Assembly: GCA_036897445.1 (NCBI GenBank)
Contig: JAYMTL010000062.1
Coordinates: 1-64,000 of the forward strand
Length of the DNA: 64,000 nucleotides
Source of the DNA: Pelargonium tetragonum
Taxonomy: Eukaryota > Streptophyta > Magnoliopsida > Geraniales > Geraniaceae
Reading direction: 5' to 3'
Shown here: positions 1 through 13,611 of the stretch, one piece after another
How positions within the stretch are numbered: position 1 is the stretch's first letter
Layout of the letters: every line of letters starts with the position of its first letter
Notes under the pieces: model-generated
Told to the model about the DNA's origin: nothing
Database searches by the model: none
Seen by the model: only the letters and a program-made list of their open reading frames with translations
Position numbers and translations under genes: made by a program

Positions 1-780
1 ACAGGACCTTTAGATTTAGAGTGCTAACTACGAATTACTAGTACTTATAGCTATACCTGTCTATCTATCTTCAAAGGAGTCCTCTTGCAGCCTATCTTTT
101 CTAGCCTATTGTACTGCTCTTATTTTTGTAGATTGTAGCTAGTAGTTACACTAATCTTTATTATTATTAAAATTAGTGACTAAAGGACTAGATAAGCAAT
201 AAATAATATAGTATAGTTTATATTATAGATAGAATGGGAATACCTTATAACCACACACTGCTTATTGGCTTTCCGTTTTTGCAATACCTGTTTTCTGATT
301 GACTCATTTCTAATTCTCTACATCTGTATCTTCAAAGTCTTCTTATTAGTAAGATTCATAGCTATACCCGTACTCTTATGAGCTATACTGCCTGTTGTCT
401 TATGAAGCTTAGTCTTATGTCTTTTACTTTGTTTTTTTAAGAGATTTTATGTTTAGAACTAAAGCCCTCTCTACCCACGATTGAAGAGGATCCCTTACCC
501 TTTTTAATAAGAAAAAGAAGCTACCCTAATTCTCTATCTTACTTCTCTTAATAGTGTACTACCCGCTTTCTTAACCCTATTCTGCATACCTTTCTTGAGT
601 GAGAATACCTGCACCTTCTTTCTTTGGAGTCTTAGCAGCTGTCTTCTAACCTATAACTTCTTTCTTACTCAGACCTAGACTCCCAGTCTGTATCATAGCT
701 TGTTATTTCTGTATCTCTTGTTTTATACCAGCTATTTGCGTTTTGTGAAAGGTATAACTAATTGGTATTTGGGAAATCAG
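1..780. repeat. Motif-poor island A, CTA/TAG-rich
   Basis: No gene is visible here. The stretch is pyrimidine-biased on the plus strand, with many CTA, TAG and CTAT words and few of the GG..CC palindromes that fill the rest of the window. Two are present, near 76 and 487. Read on the minus strand it contains words such as GCAGTAC and GAAGATAG, which also occur in the islands at 16.6-18.5 kb and 45.6-46.5 kb, so it may be a diverged member of the same family in reverse orientation. The right edge near 780 is judged by eye from the return of the GG..CC motif. No terminal repeats or open frames mark it as a mobile element. Confidence 0.4.
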
Positions 781-1845
781 CTAATTTATGAGGTAAGACT
801 CCCCCTTGACTTTTATGTTTGAACTGAATCTAGCTTTGACGGGTCCTAGGAGCCTCTTAACTTTACTAGGATAAGATTTTTACCATTATATTGTAAGTTC
901 TATTTTCTAGGGTAGGAGTTCCCGTGAGCTAGAATCCTATTTTAGCCCTGAATAGTAAACTTCTGAATTACGGATTTAAAGACAGCCGCATGTATTATGC
1001 CGAAGAGTCCTGATGCTAGGAATTTTTTTATATTAGAAAAGAAAAGAGTCTTACTTTGTTTTAGGTTAACTGATTCATTCTTCCCGAGATTGTACACAAA
1101 GCAATTAAAGGAGGTCCGCAGATTGCAATGGTTAATCTTCCCAATGGGCCGAAACCCAGGAAGAGGATAACTCTTCAAAAATAAGAGAAAACCTACCGAT
1201 CTGGGAATATGCAAATATAAGGAGACTCAAAGCAATTTCTAAAAAAAAAGGATTGACTTTAAATCTGGTTAAGAGAGACACTACTTATACTTATGGATGC
1301 TCGCGGAGTGCTAAAATACTCTATATTCTATTTACATAATAAAATGAATAAGAGAGGCAAAAATGTTAATTTTTGCTAATGGTATACCCCTTTTGTTTGA
1401 ACTGGGTAAACTCCCTGGAATCCAGAAACTACGAGTTTTTAGAAGCACGATATGTCTTTTAGGGGCAAGAACAGTGAAGTCTAGTAGATTTAGGATGTCC
1501 TTTAGGGGAGTTTTAGTTACTTGTTCTTGAAATAAGCGGAAACAAAACCTCAGCATATTTATAGGTGATTGTTATACTGGAGTAGAGAGGAGCCTAAAAA
1601 CTTTACAGATTTTTTCTTTTTGGATTCAGGCATGTTATTCTCAGATGTTGCTTAATACTATATAGCTATCGGATCTTGCAGGTTATTATACTCGGATTAA
1701 ATTAGCAAAGTAAAGAAACACCCTATCCAACCACTTCTGCATTTATATTATATAACTTATAAAGAAAACACGGATTCATTCACCCCTAATGCATAGATCC
1801 CAATCTTGATCCAATTTCCGTTACTAATAACATAAATTTCTTTCC
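781..1845. other. Non-coding stretch, motif-rich sea
   Basis: Nothing resembling a gene is seen. Purine-GG..CC-pyrimidine motifs begin here, for example near 853, 914, 1384 and 1582. The short minus-strand open frames at 942-1214 and 1332-1556 have no recognisable product and are of chance length. Confidence 0.6.
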
Positions 1846-1917
1846 TAGGTATATAAGGACTTGAACCTGTGACCCTTAGATTAAAAGTCCAATGCTCTTC
1901 CACGGAGCTATGCACCC
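1846..1917 (-). tRNA. trnK(uuu): tRNA-Lys (anticodon UUU), with stem defects
   Basis: This 72-nt sequence folds as a class I tRNA on the minus strand. The anticodon loop is CTTTTAA, and the UUU anticodon is read at plus-strand 1883-1885. It sits in a five-pair stem (TTGGA/TCTAA, one G-T). The D arm is GCTC/GAGC with a 7-nt loop containing GG. The T loop is TTCAAGT and the discriminator base is A, as expected for lysine. It is bacterial/organellar in type and, from memory, close to plant mitochondrial trnK. Defects: the acceptor stem GGGTGCA/TATACCT has G1-T72 and G5-T68 wobbles and a C6-A67 mismatch. In the T stem (ACAGG/CCTTA) the two outer pairs, A-A and C-T, do not form. It is therefore either edited after transcription or a decaying copy. 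No CCA is encoded and no neighbouring gene is visible. The tRNA identity is secure; function is about even odds. Confidence 0.8.
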
Positions 1918-2115
1918 CTAAGTAGGAAAGAACTCAGCTTATAAGGTTATCTATCTAAAGCTATTTTACTATAAAGTTACCAACCCCCAATGAACAAAAG
2001 CGAATTTCTCTTATAATAAAGACTGTACTTTCCCTCCTTTTAAAAGGCGGGGTTTCCTATCCTCTTGCTCCTATATCTAAGTTTCCTCCTACTCTGCGCG
2101 CGAAGTCAACGCCCC

Positions 2116-2182
2116 TTTTTCGATAAAATATCCCCCATTAGTAACTTAGTGCAACAAGGAATCTCTAACAGCAGCTCCAAAA
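2116..2182 (+). repeat. Three-block repeat, copy 1 (short spacers)
   Basis: Three short words occur here in the same order and orientation as at 55279-55409: TTTTTCGATAAA (2116-2127), AGTAACTTAGTGCAA (2140-2154) and GCTCCAAAA (2174-2182). Only the spacers differ, 12 and 19 nt here against 59 and 36 nt in the other copy. In both copies the spacers carry GG..CC- or CCC-bearing motif sequence. A single 15-mer match is expected by chance in 64 kb, so it is the collinearity of the three blocks that makes common descent plausible. The function is unknown; no open frame runs through all three blocks. Confidence 0.4.
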
Positions 2183-5100
2183 GGCTTTGTCAAAAAGCGC
2201 AATTCTTTCGGTGAGGGGGCGTGTAACAAAATGCAAAAAAATACACTTTCGTGAGTTGAGTAATAGGTTCGAATATTAAAAATGACCTGTTAGTCTTAGT
2301 ATTATAGTTTCTTGAGCAAGTATTCGTACTTTATATACCCCATCTTCTACTGACCTAGACTTTGCTGATTCTATTTGTTGTAGCAGGAACAGAAGGAAGC
2401 ACTTTAAGGGTTGTACTATTAGGAGCTGTATTCCTCACTTTTGTGTTTTTTCTTAGGTCAACTCCTTTAGAAGTAGGAATTTTAATAACTAAACTTCTTT
2501 TACATCGGGTATATTTGGATCCGAAAAAGGCTTTCCTTTTTTTGTGACAAGGAAGTTACTAAAACCCTTTACTCTGCTTTAACCTTTTGAAAAATCCACT
2601 AACTAATAAGATTGAGATAAGAGCTTAAATACGCCTTCCTTTGTTCTTCTAAATTCTCCTTACCTTAGAAGTAAGAACCCTTTAAAATCACTATAAATTG
2701 AGTATGACACCTGTTTTTTCCCTAGTAATTACCCCAAAATGAGTACTAGTTGTTTTATGAGTCGCTTTAGTTCAAAAGTCAATAAACAAGTAAGTAAGGG
2801 GTTTTTCAGTCTAAGTTAAAATAGCTATAAAGGAATCTTCCTAATTAATATGTATTCGGTTTTCTTAGCCGAAAGTCTTTATGTTATAAAAAAGGGTCTG
2901 CTCTACTATAGAATAATATAATCAGGATTCTCATTTGAAAGGAATTAAGGTAGGGAGTTGCTTTCTTGCTGACTTACCTAACTCATCCCCGAAATACAGA
3001 ATATTCTACTAGTAAGGTAAAAGCTTCCTCGTATTTGCTCTGCTAAATCCGAACAAAACTAAGGTTAAAAAGGTTAAAACTAAAATCTCTAGCTATCTTT
3101 CAGTTTCTCCTTTAGAAAAGAAGGGGGGTAGTAAGGCACTATGAAAGTCAAAGTTCTATTTTCAGAATCACTTAGATAGAAAGTCTCTGGCTAGGAGATA
3201 CCCTATTTATTAAAACTATTAAAGGTTTTTACTCTACATAACAAAGAAGTCAAGTTTTTATCAGTTTAGGAGTGTGCCAAGGGTTCACAAATCTAAGCAA
3301 TGAATACCGAAATGTAGGACCCCTGTAGCAAACAAGTAGGATAAATGAACTCTCTTTTTAATTGACCTTTTCCTTTTTAGATTTTGCGGCAGCTTTGACA
3401 AGAATTTGACTATAGATACCTCTAAAGCACCCATTTCCTAGGACGACAAGTTTATGCTAAGGATACGAAAAACCTTTAGGTTTAGACTTAGCTATTCCAA
3501 GCTAGACAAGGGTTAAATTTAAGAGGTAATTTGAAATTCTGACGAACAGGGTTTTCAGGGGGTATAAATAGAAACTTGACCAGACTTCCTACTTTGCCAA
3601 TAAAGAAACAAGGAGATCCTCTCCCAAAGAGCTTGTTATGTAAACTTGGTTCAGGAAAAGAAAGAAAAAAGCTCCCTTACTTCTACTTCAAGGTCTCCTA
3701 ACAAAAAAAAGCCCTTTGGGGTATAACGACCCTTGTGCAGTTCCCTAAGTCTTAGAAGAATCAATTTACTTAACAGACTGTGCTCAAATTGGGTTTTCCC
3801 CCAATTTACTGATGTAGACAAAAAGGCAAAGATTTATCTAACGATATGCAAAATACTGACCCCTTTTTAACTTCTTGAAAGTTGTGTTATAACCAACAAC
3901 TAATTATAGCAGTAAGGACCAAACTATTTTGTCAAATTCAAAACTAAAAGAGCTCCTCGTTTTCTATTCCATTTTATTAAGCCGGAGCTTCTCCTCTTAA
4001 CACGAGACAAAAGGTCCCATTTAGAGGGGTTTCTCCTTCTACCTTAAAACTTTCTTGACTAAAAGGAGCTTCTTTATGACACTCTCTTCAAAGCATCGTC
4101 ACTAAATTCTATTAATAGGGATTCTTAACATAATAAGAAGAACAAGAGAAAAGCCCGACACCAGTAAAAACCGAGAATTTTTGCTCTAAACATAGGTACT
4201 CGATTGCTGGCAAGAACTCCTTTATTGTAAAAAATCTAAAGCTTCCAACGGGACTCTTTTGGCTTTAAGCCGGTCATGAATATATATAGGAATTCATATA
4301 ACTCCTGTTTCAAAAAGTTTGGTTACAAATTACAGGGAATCCTCTAAGAATAACGAGGCTCTTGGACTATAACTTTTGAGATAAAGATTCCCTTTTTTGT
4401 CTTTAATTCCCAATTCTTTTCAATGGTTTGAACCCTTTTAACTCTCGTTGTATGCTAGAAAGGGTTCCCTTAAACTTAAAACGGAGGGCTTTTATCTACA
4501 CACTAAACACTAAGCGATAAAAGCTTCTTAAAACAAAAGGCGGGAAGTAAAAGGGATTAGGAAGTTAATACTGTTTGTTCTATACCAGGACCTGCCTAAG
4601 ATTGGTAAGCTTCCTTAAAGTTAACAAGTACAATAAAATTTTAGATCGCACACAACTCAAAGCTTTGTTTTGACTCTTCTTCCAGCCAAAAAGGGATACC
4701 CGCTAAAGAATTGTACACTATATGAGCCCCTAAAGTACCACTTTACCGGTTACTATCCTATACAAAGTTTGACTGCGCCTTAAAATTTACAAAGAGGTAA
4801 ACCCCTAAAAGAGCTATAATATCTATTATAACCGGATTTTGTTCCTTTTTGAGAATAATAAAATAAAAACCAAAAAGAATTGTTAGAAGTAGTCTCGGTA
4901 ATTCGGGGCCCTAACCTTGTTTTCGTAATCCAAAAGCGCCCCTATCTTGTAAGTATTTCCAGGAGGAGTCCAATTAATATTAATAGGGGAGAGGCTAAGT
5001 AAAAAAAGATAAGAGTTTTATTGTTCCTTTTCTGTATCCCCAATGAAGACTACAAGAATTTAAAGAAAGGGTGTTCCTCCCCCGGGAAGCCTTCCTTTTC

Positions 5101-6577
5101 AGTTTCAGGATCTTGATCTTACTTATTAGATAGGGTATCCTAAAGAAAAATAAGGGCTAAGGTCCTTCTTTCTTTGCTTAGTACCGTAAAGGAAGTGAAA
5201 GTAGAGGAGAATTCAGGCGTTTCTAGCTTCTCACGGGCTCACAAGAATCTAACTAAGTCTTAAATTCTCGGGTTCCTCATATTTCTAGCTTTAGTCTTAG
5301 TCTTTCTAGTTATTCAAAAATACCCAATCTCAGCTCGTAGTTTTTAGGAATCCTGTTTTCTACTCAACAGCGTTATACTAAAAAACTTAGTTATCAGGAC
5401 TATATTAAAAAGATAAAGGTCTTCTCTATTAGCTATTCTTTTTTAATCATTTGCTTTACCAGCGTATGTTCGTATGTTTTTACTTATACCTTACTTAAAG
5501 AAATTCTATACTTTCTATACTAAGGTGATTACAAACCCCCTTGTTAACTAGATTACCACTTGTCTTGTAGTAAGCAGCTCCTTAATTAAATGAAAACTTA
5601 TTTAAAAACAATCTTAAAAGGCTTTAACTCTTTTTTATAATTTTCAGGAATTGATTTTTGATGTAAGTACTCTTTAATAAATGCGATTTAACTTGACGTG
5701 TTCTCAATTTCAAAGCTTTCTGCATAAAAGTAAATATAGAGAGTGAGTAGAAGTAAGTTTATGTTAACAAAACCAGGAGCTGGCTTACAAAAAAAGACCT
5801 TTGAAAACCTAAGGATCTCGTCTAGTATTTTTAGTGGAATCTTGAAAGAGACCCGCCAGATACTAATAAATTACCAAAACTTTTATTTAGAAAAGCTCTA
5901 GCTCAGGAAAAGTCTAAAAGCATCTTAGGTCTCGTTAATATATATAGGAGCACTTTGTATTTTCTTCGACACAAAATCTTATATTATGGATAAATTAAAA
6001 TTGTGGTATAAAACTATAGGATTCTTCCTATATTTACTATCTCGAACGGCCCTCTCTCCTGGGGACACATTATAATTGATACAAATGCCTGTTTAACAAA
6101 AAGAGTCCGTCAAGTTTAGGAACAAAAAAGGGTAATGACTAAGAAAGAAAAGATTTTTTTAATAGGTTCTGAAAAAGAAAAACTAAAAAAATAGGTAAAG
6201 GCGCGCATAGCGAGAGGGCCCCTACTTTATTTTAATCTTTCTCTTGTTTTATAGAAAGCTTTGTATTATCCGTTAGTTCCCGGTAGGTCTGCTAAGTGCA
6301 TCCCTCGCTTACTAAGTTTCTAGATACCATTCGGGCTCTTTAGAAAGATAAGTATAGATAAATGATTTCAATCTTAATACTTACTCTATTTTGGTTTTGT
6401 TTCCTCGAAAAGAACCCTTGTTAATCAAGTTTTTCTCTTGGTTAGATGCGTATAGCGTCGGGAACTGAGCTATAGGTCGTAAAATCCTTGTAGATTACTT
6501 AAGTAGTTCTTCGTTTCCGTGGATAGTTGTCATTAGTAAGTACGGGGCTTAAGAACGTTATCTTATGTATAGTATAG

Positions 6578-6611
6578 CGCATTATTAAATTGCTAGTTAT
6601 ATAATAATGCG
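6578..6611. repeat. Inverted repeat, 10-bp stem
   Basis: CGCATTATTA at 6578-6587 pairs perfectly with TAATAATGCG at 6602-6611 across a 14-nt loop. About this many 10-bp stems are expected by chance in a window of this size, so a function is not implied. No T run follows that would mark a terminator. Confidence 0.35.
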
Positions 6612-8707
6612 GGAATCTCTCACAATAGTATAAGCAACAAGGGAAAACTTGGTAACTAAAAAAACCAAAGAAAACCCTCTAATAAAGCTTCAGTAAGTTA
6701 GTATTCCCTTTAATTCGTCCTATCAATGGGATACCCATGACTAGAAAAATTATACCACCTATTCAAGATCCTGGTGTTCACAGTACGGGACTAACTCGTT
6801 TGTCTCTGACCTAACTTTACTTTCAAGTTACTTTTTTGGGCAACTTTTAGGATTCTAAAGCTTTTCTATTTATATGAATGAAGGCGCGCTCTCGCAAAGA
6901 AGGCACTCTTTTAGACTAAGTAAAGAATCAGAAACGCGTGTATCTAATAATACTAACAAGGAGAACTCATAAAAAATTCCGGTGTATCCAAAATACAATT
7001 TATCAGTAGTTTATCCATGATAACAGGGGTTTTTAATCTTCTTTTTTTATTTCTGAAAAAGGTCTACTAAGTTTAGTGTATGGTAAAGTAACGCCTTATC
7101 CGTGTAAGTTCTCTGTTAATTTTGCAGCATTAACCAGCTTTCTTAAAAAAAGCCCTGAACTGAAGCATAAGGGTCTCTTAATAACTTAAAAAACGGTGGA
7201 ATCTTTTGAACTTTTTGCCGTATAAATGCTCTAAATAAATAAGTCGAGGGAGTATCTTAGAGCTAGTAACATCTTTTTATCTTATATTTAGATTAGGTAT
7301 ATTACACAAAGTACAGGTAAATCCTTTTTATTATACTTTTAAGAATACAAGAAAATTTCATAAGGAGTGGTGTAATGAGGAACCCTCCGTGGGAAAACTT
7401 TAGCATAATGAAGTTATTAAACTTCTACGAGGGCTCTACTTCAAATAGGCTTTTCTTTCAGTATATAAATAAGTACTTTAAATATGGGTATAGGCTCCCT
7501 CCCTTACTCTAGCTTTTATGTGAAAAATCTTAGGTAGAACGGGGAAATCTCTAGAAATTAACATAGAAAAATTTAAGGAAATGGGTCTCCTTTTTAGAGG
7601 TTCCAGAAACCACGGGGTCTAATACTAATAAAAGGGATCAGAATCTTAAGCTACCCGGTGATAAGTAACTTGGTAAAGAGGCGCGGGTTTCTTTAGGGTC
7701 TTATCTTTTAAACTGAGAAAGTTATAGCAACCAAGTATATACAAACCGGAATTAAAAGTAGACAAGAAAACATTAACGACAGGAAATTGATCGAGAATTG
7801 GGCCGCTTACTAATATACACAAGTATGCCTTTTAACAAGCGAATACAAAGGGAGTACACATTTGAGAATCCCCTAGACACACTCAGAAAAGGGAAAGTAC
7901 CATTACTTTATTAGACGGGAGTGTGCTATAAAAAACTTATACTAGCTACGTAAAGATTAATACTTGGACTACTTCCCTTTTGAATCTTTTTAGTCAAAGG
8001 GTATTCCCTTTAGTTTCGAGGGTAAGATACAAAAACTTTATTACGTAATTAACTTTGTCAGATATTTATTACGGATTAGACCGCTTTTCATTAACAGGAT
8101 AGTTATAAAAGAAGGGATTCTGATCGAGATAAAACAAAATGGATAACCAGAACTCGTTTCGAACTATATACTGGGGACTTGGGGCTTATGATATTCCTGC
8201 AGTAATAAAAACTAGAATTCCAAGGATATAAAAATACCTGACTTACTCCTACCAAAATTGTGGGTTTTGTGCTATAGCATTTACTTTTAATGAAAAATCT
8301 TAAACTAATAAGGGGGCTCCCAGAGATCTTTCATGGAAGGAGTTTTCGTTACACTGGGTTTGGGGCAGAATCTTTCACTAAACTTAGCGATACAATCTAA
8401 ATCAGCTACCTTAACTCAATTTGTTTTAATCGTTGAGTCAATCCATCAATAAATAAGACAAAGGGTTCCCGTTCAAACGAAGTTTTTATAGATAATTGAG
8501 TAAGTAAAAAATCTTTGGGATTGTTTTGTGTATTCTATATAATTTTTATTCTATTTTCCGCTGCCCCCTCTGTTCTTGCGTTGGAAGGATAAAAGGGGGA
8601 GTACTTGTTAGCTAACTATTCAGTAAAAAAATATCCATAGTGTGGGGCTTTTAAACCTAGATACTCACATTTATAATATTGTAATAGATTTATACGTTAT
8701 CAGAGGG

Positions 8708-8745
8708 AGTAGGTATAGAAACATAACGGAGTTTCTATACCTACT
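8708..8745. repeat. Perfect 15-bp hairpin
   Basis: The arm at 8708-8722 (A plus GTAGGTATAGAAAC) pairs without mismatch with 8731-8745 across an 8-nt loop, ATAACGGA. The pairing can continue outward as G-T wobbles. A perfect stem this long with a short loop is not expected by chance in 64 kb (my estimate is well under 0.1). It is the strongest stem-loop in the window. It could be a small folded RNA, an RNA-processing or stability element, or a trace of template switching. No gene lies nearby to indicate which, and no U-run follows the stem. Confidence 0.7.
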
Positions 8746-11700
8746 TTAGTACAAATTACAGCGTAAGGAACGCTAGGAAATTTTCGAAAGCCATAGGTAG
8801 GAGTTTCTTGCGAGGCTGTGTCTCCTTTATTTCTATCTGTCAGTTTTTAGTATGTGTTCTTTATAACATTTCTCTTCTTTGAAAAGAATATCCAGCCGAG
8901 GTAATAGTCAAACTGGAATTAACTTATTGACCTTCCTTTTACTTGTTAATTAGATTCGGGCAATAGAAGGCTAGAGTTTCCTAATTAAAGTAGCCCCGGG
9001 TTTCTTGTAATTTGCTTAGGACCGCAAGCTTTCACACTCTTCATCACGCTCAGACCCATTTTCTCAATCCCCTATCATTTCTCATTTTCTTCAGAACTAG
9101 GCTTGTACTCTGCCTCTTCTATATTCATTTGTAAGGGGCCCCTATTCCGCCATTACTTTAAAATTTATAAGACCAAGAAAGATATAAACCTATCTACCAA
9201 GCTACTTCTCCTTTCTTTCTAATTTTAATTACTAAAGCTTTAGATCTTTATACTTATTATTATAGTGGAACTTTCCCAAAAACTTTATTAAGTTACAGCC
9301 TATAAAAATAAGTACTTTAAAGAATCCCTTTTTATAACAAGTAACGAATAACGGCCGAGGGGTTCCAGCCGATTTACTAAAAAATTATTGAGCTGCTTTA
9401 AAGGCAGAGTTTACAATAAATGAGAACTTAGTCAAAGGTTTTTTTACTGAAGAAGGGGGTTATAAAACAAAGTAGCTAAGTCGTCAGTGGGTCTATTTAA
9501 TAAGGGGGTTCTTGGTTAGTTAACAAAGTAAGTCTCTTGTTGGGTTTCCTAAGATTAAATTTAGAAAGATTTTGGTTTATTAAAGGGTAGTAGTCCTTGT
9601 GTCCATGTAAAGAGGATTTGCTTCCTATGAGTTTTCCCTTTTTAGGATATAGACCTCGGTTCTAAACAAGTCAAAGGAATATCATTCTTTTAAAAAGGTT
9701 TTTCTCTAAAATAAGGCAGTAAAAAGAGTAGAGCCTTTTCCTATTCGTGTTTCTAGGTTTCCAATTCCTAAAGTAAAGAGTTGCTTGTTGTTCCCATGTT
9801 CCTCTGATTTCCTAGGCCAGATAAGAAAGATTTTAAGGAACTTATAGGCTTTTCTAAGGGTTCGCATTTACTTTTTTTTAGTTTAAAGGAATAAATACTC
9901 TTGAGCGTTTTACAGTAAATGGGGTTTAAGTTGTATTTTACTCCTAATACCCGCTTTAGTTAAACTGCGTACATGAAGCATCTGGGCTTTTTTGAGTTCC
10001 CCTTCCTCTACTTTAATATAAAACTATTAACTTATTTTTAATTGGTGTACCCTCACCCTCAATCAGTACAGGAAAAAGGAATTCCACTTAAAGTTTCTTT
10101 TTGAGATACTCTTTAACTAAGTCTTATTAAACGTAAATATTCCGGACAAAAGAATAAGAATAATGCACTCAAATGCCCAGATTCTATTGATACAGATGAT
10201 ACTGAATTTATATCGTCTATTAAGTGGTAAGTTTAAATCCCTGTAGGCATAGAGCAAAAAGCCCTTAATATAGATCTTTCTTCTCTGGACCTGGCTTATA
10301 CCGAATTTCTTAGGATACTCTATATCAGACTCAAGGATTTTTTAAGTGTGCAATTTAAGCTTGTTCCATATACTTTACTTTATTCTTTCTAGTAGGTTGT
10401 AAGGTTTCGTTGGAATGAGATTACTCGCGTATACCCCTGAGCTTGTTGAAACTGGGTCAAAGATTTGCCTTACAAAATTCTGGTATATACTTTACGTTTA
10501 GGATATAGGACATGGAAAAGCTACAACTTAAAGACATTTATTCCCGATTCTACCTATAATGCATACGGACCCTCTCGTCAGTACAAGAAAGCCTATATAT
10601 TTTTAGACCAAAAAGCGGGGAGAAAGCCTTGCTTGTAAAGGGCCTATTATATTAGAAGGGCTTGGTTAGGCTTTTACAGGGCTGGAAGTTATTACAAGAA
10701 TAGAAACGTACTTAGTTAGTAGAATGACCCTTAATTTTATGTTAAACTTAAAAGTTTTCAAAAGAGGATCGAGTAAAACATAAATTTTTCTAGCAAATGT
10801 ATTACTATTTTTCATTTCCATCTGGGGTGTCTGGAGAAGGGAACCACCTATACTTACGTCTAGTTTTGAACTAACTGCTCACAATGAAGCATTTAAGAAG
10901 CCCGAAAAAATTCAGTTAGAATCTGGTTATAGTGCATAAGTTAACAAAAATGCGGGTTCATATTACAAGGTTACTCCTTCCTAATCCTAGTATCGAGATT
11001 TACTGGTTACACTTTTTGTTTAATATTTCGTAGTATCTTCCGGGGGTATTGTAACGATATTATTAATAGGATTTGGAATTCCTTGATATAACGTCTTCCA
11101 GGAATATGAAGTTTTCAAGTACACTACATTGAGTCTAGTAAGGCGAGATTTTTTTATAAGTTTTTTTAGTTTAGAATAAAAGAGTAGAACATCCGGGTTA
11201 CAGCAGGTACGAGAATTTCTTTTCAAAGTAAAGTATAATAAGTAATGGAGACTCATGAGAAAGGTTTGTACTCCCTAGGAACTCCAAAGTTCCCTTTTTA
11301 ACAAGCAAAAGCAAGGATAGTCAAAGTTTGAATAATAATAATAAAGTATTTAAGAACAGTAGTCATACTTACTAAAACTAAGAACCCCAGATTAAAGCAT
11401 ATCACTCTATTTTTAGAACAGGGGGCTCCCCCTTTTTGAGCAGGTATAGCCCAGTGGAGTTAATAATGAATACGACTTTAATAAGAATAGCCGGTTCAGC
11501 TCGGTATAGCAAATATCTTTTGAATCCTGTCACTTAAATAAGTTCCACTCCTTGCTTTGTTCTCATATATGCTATATCAAGGTCTATATATGTTACACTC
11601 AAGTCTTCTGCTTAAAAGAGAAAGACGCAAAATTTTTTTAGAAACGAGTTCCGCAAGGGAAACTCGGTTTTCTCAAACTTGCATGCATATAGATGAATCG

Positions 11701-12363
11701 CAAAAGTTGAAATACTTGGGTTCACAAAGAAGGGAAAGTGAGGTGCGTAAACCATGTGAATTCCCTTTTTGGTATGCTTCCGCTATTCCTCGACCTGGAA
11801 GTTTGATATATTATATAATGTGACGCAGCTTAATTTGATAATACTTTGACTTTTTTTCTGATCACCGCGGGTACTTCAGTGAGCAATAACCCAAGTACAA
11901 TATCCTATTTAGATCTCTTCAAAAAGAAACTTTTAATTTATGTATAAGACTTTCTTCACAGGAATAAAAGAGCCTGCTCGTCTATTAGTGCTTAATTATT
12001 GTACAGAAGCCAGAACCTTAGTGCATAGAAAAACTTCCTGTATTGTTTCTTAATATAGTCAATAAGGGATTCTCCAGTTTCGGTTGAAACGAATTCCGGT
12101 AACACAGAGAGTAGTTCTTAGTAAATTCAAAAAATTCTTTTGAGTGGGCACTCGAATACACTTGGGAGGGAACTCCCTTTCTACACCAAAAAAAGAAAAT
12201 TTAAAAAGAGTATACGCTGTAATCTTAGCTACAGGAATTCCAAAAGATAATCACAAAACCGAGTATCCTAGAAAAGTATAAAGCTTATATATATTTCCAA
12301 AATAACACTGAAGTACCTTCCCGAAAAAGTTAAAAAAAGGGGGATTTCCTTTGACCATATCCT

Positions 12364-12382
12364 GATTAACACAGTGTTAATC
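12364..12382. repeat. 19-nt near-perfect palindrome
   Basis: GATTAACAC at 12364-12372 and GTGTTAATC at 12374-12382 are exact reverse complements around a single central A. A site of this shape could bind a dimeric protein, but a 9-bp arm can occur by chance here and no gene is adjacent. Confidence 0.35.
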
Positions 12383-12471
12383 TGAAAGGGATAGAAAACC
12401 TATGAAACAAGGGTAACCGAGATAAAGAAACTCATTTCGTAAAGCTCCGGAATTTTATCAAGCGCTACTAA

Positions 12472-12512
12472 TTTGACTTATAGTGTAGCCCTTAAATAGG
12501 GTTTGACTTATA
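12472..12512 (+). repeat. 11-nt direct repeat at 30-bp spacing
   Basis: TTTGACTTATA occurs at 12472-12482 and again at 12502-12512, separated by 19 nt that carry a CCC and a GGG. The arrangement resembles a duplicated flank around a small insert. The same 30-bp period is seen in the pair at 42146-42187. Short AT-rich direct repeats can arise by chance. Confidence 0.35.
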
Positions 12513-13611
12513 TCAATACAGGAAACGCTCGAAGTTTTAGTAAATTCCTTTCGTTTAAGGCTAAAAGCCCTTGATATTGGCTAGCCTCTCTTAGTAGTAA
12601 TTAGTCTCTCACAGGCAATCTAGGACTCAAAAAGTAGATTCTTGGAATTAAAATATTGAATATCTTCTAGTTTCTAAAAATACGGGACTTGTTAGAAAAG
12701 GCCCCTTATCGGACTTGCCTCCCCAAAAATGTGAATTAGCACTTGACATCTCGTAGTACGTTAAGTGTATAGAAGTCTGCTTTATACTTGGTTATTTAAT
12801 ATTCTTATTTAGTTTTCTTTTTCAAAAAGGCTTCTCTTAAACTAGCAGTAGAGCTTATACAGCCTAAAGTAAACACGAAAGATTCGAAGTAGGTTCAAAA
12901 AGTGCCCGGCGGAGATAGTGCTTAATTTGTTAAAGTGGTAGCTAAAATTTCTTTTGTATATTTTTATACCCTAACTTAAGTAGTGGGTAAAAAAGAGAGA
13001 TTTTACTTAACTTAATGCGGAAACCTAGTAGTTTTCAAAAGGCACTCTATTAATGTAAAAGCTAAAGGTCTGTAAAAGTTTTTAAGTAATTAGAATTGCG
13101 GATTACCAGGAGCCCCTATTGTCTATAATACGTAGATTTGAGTATTGAGACTAGTTTTACTGAGCTGTACAGGCCAGTAGCTTGGAAGGTTAAAGCAGGG
13201 CTCTAAGAGCTGCTCAGGTAGGTTACTCCTTTAATAAATAGCCGGCAATTAGTATGGGGGATACCCGGGTTGCTTTAAATTAAAAGGTGAATCCAGAATA
13301 ATTAGGGCCCCTTTTAATATACTTAAGAAGTTTTCTTGCTTTTTAAAACTTTTATTTAGTTTCTTTTCCCTAATAAACAGGGCTTAGGACTCTTTATTCG
13401 GCTATGCCCCCTTTCATTTTTGTTAGTATACAAGGGTTTTTATGAGAATTACGCAAAGTCTTGTACAAGTTCCTACTAAGATTAAGAGCACTCAAGTATA
13501 TAAGACTCGGCGTAAAAGTTAGGCTAGGGTTAGAAGAGAGGACCTGAGAGCTAAAACTTCCTTATTAAGGTAAAAGACTTTGGATTGAGGGCGAACCCGA
13601 AACAGCTCCCT

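Noticed and set aside
2362-2547. 61-codon hydrophobic frame that looks like a membrane protein
   Set aside because: T-rich DNA gives hydrophobic translations by default. The length is unremarkable and no family is recognised.
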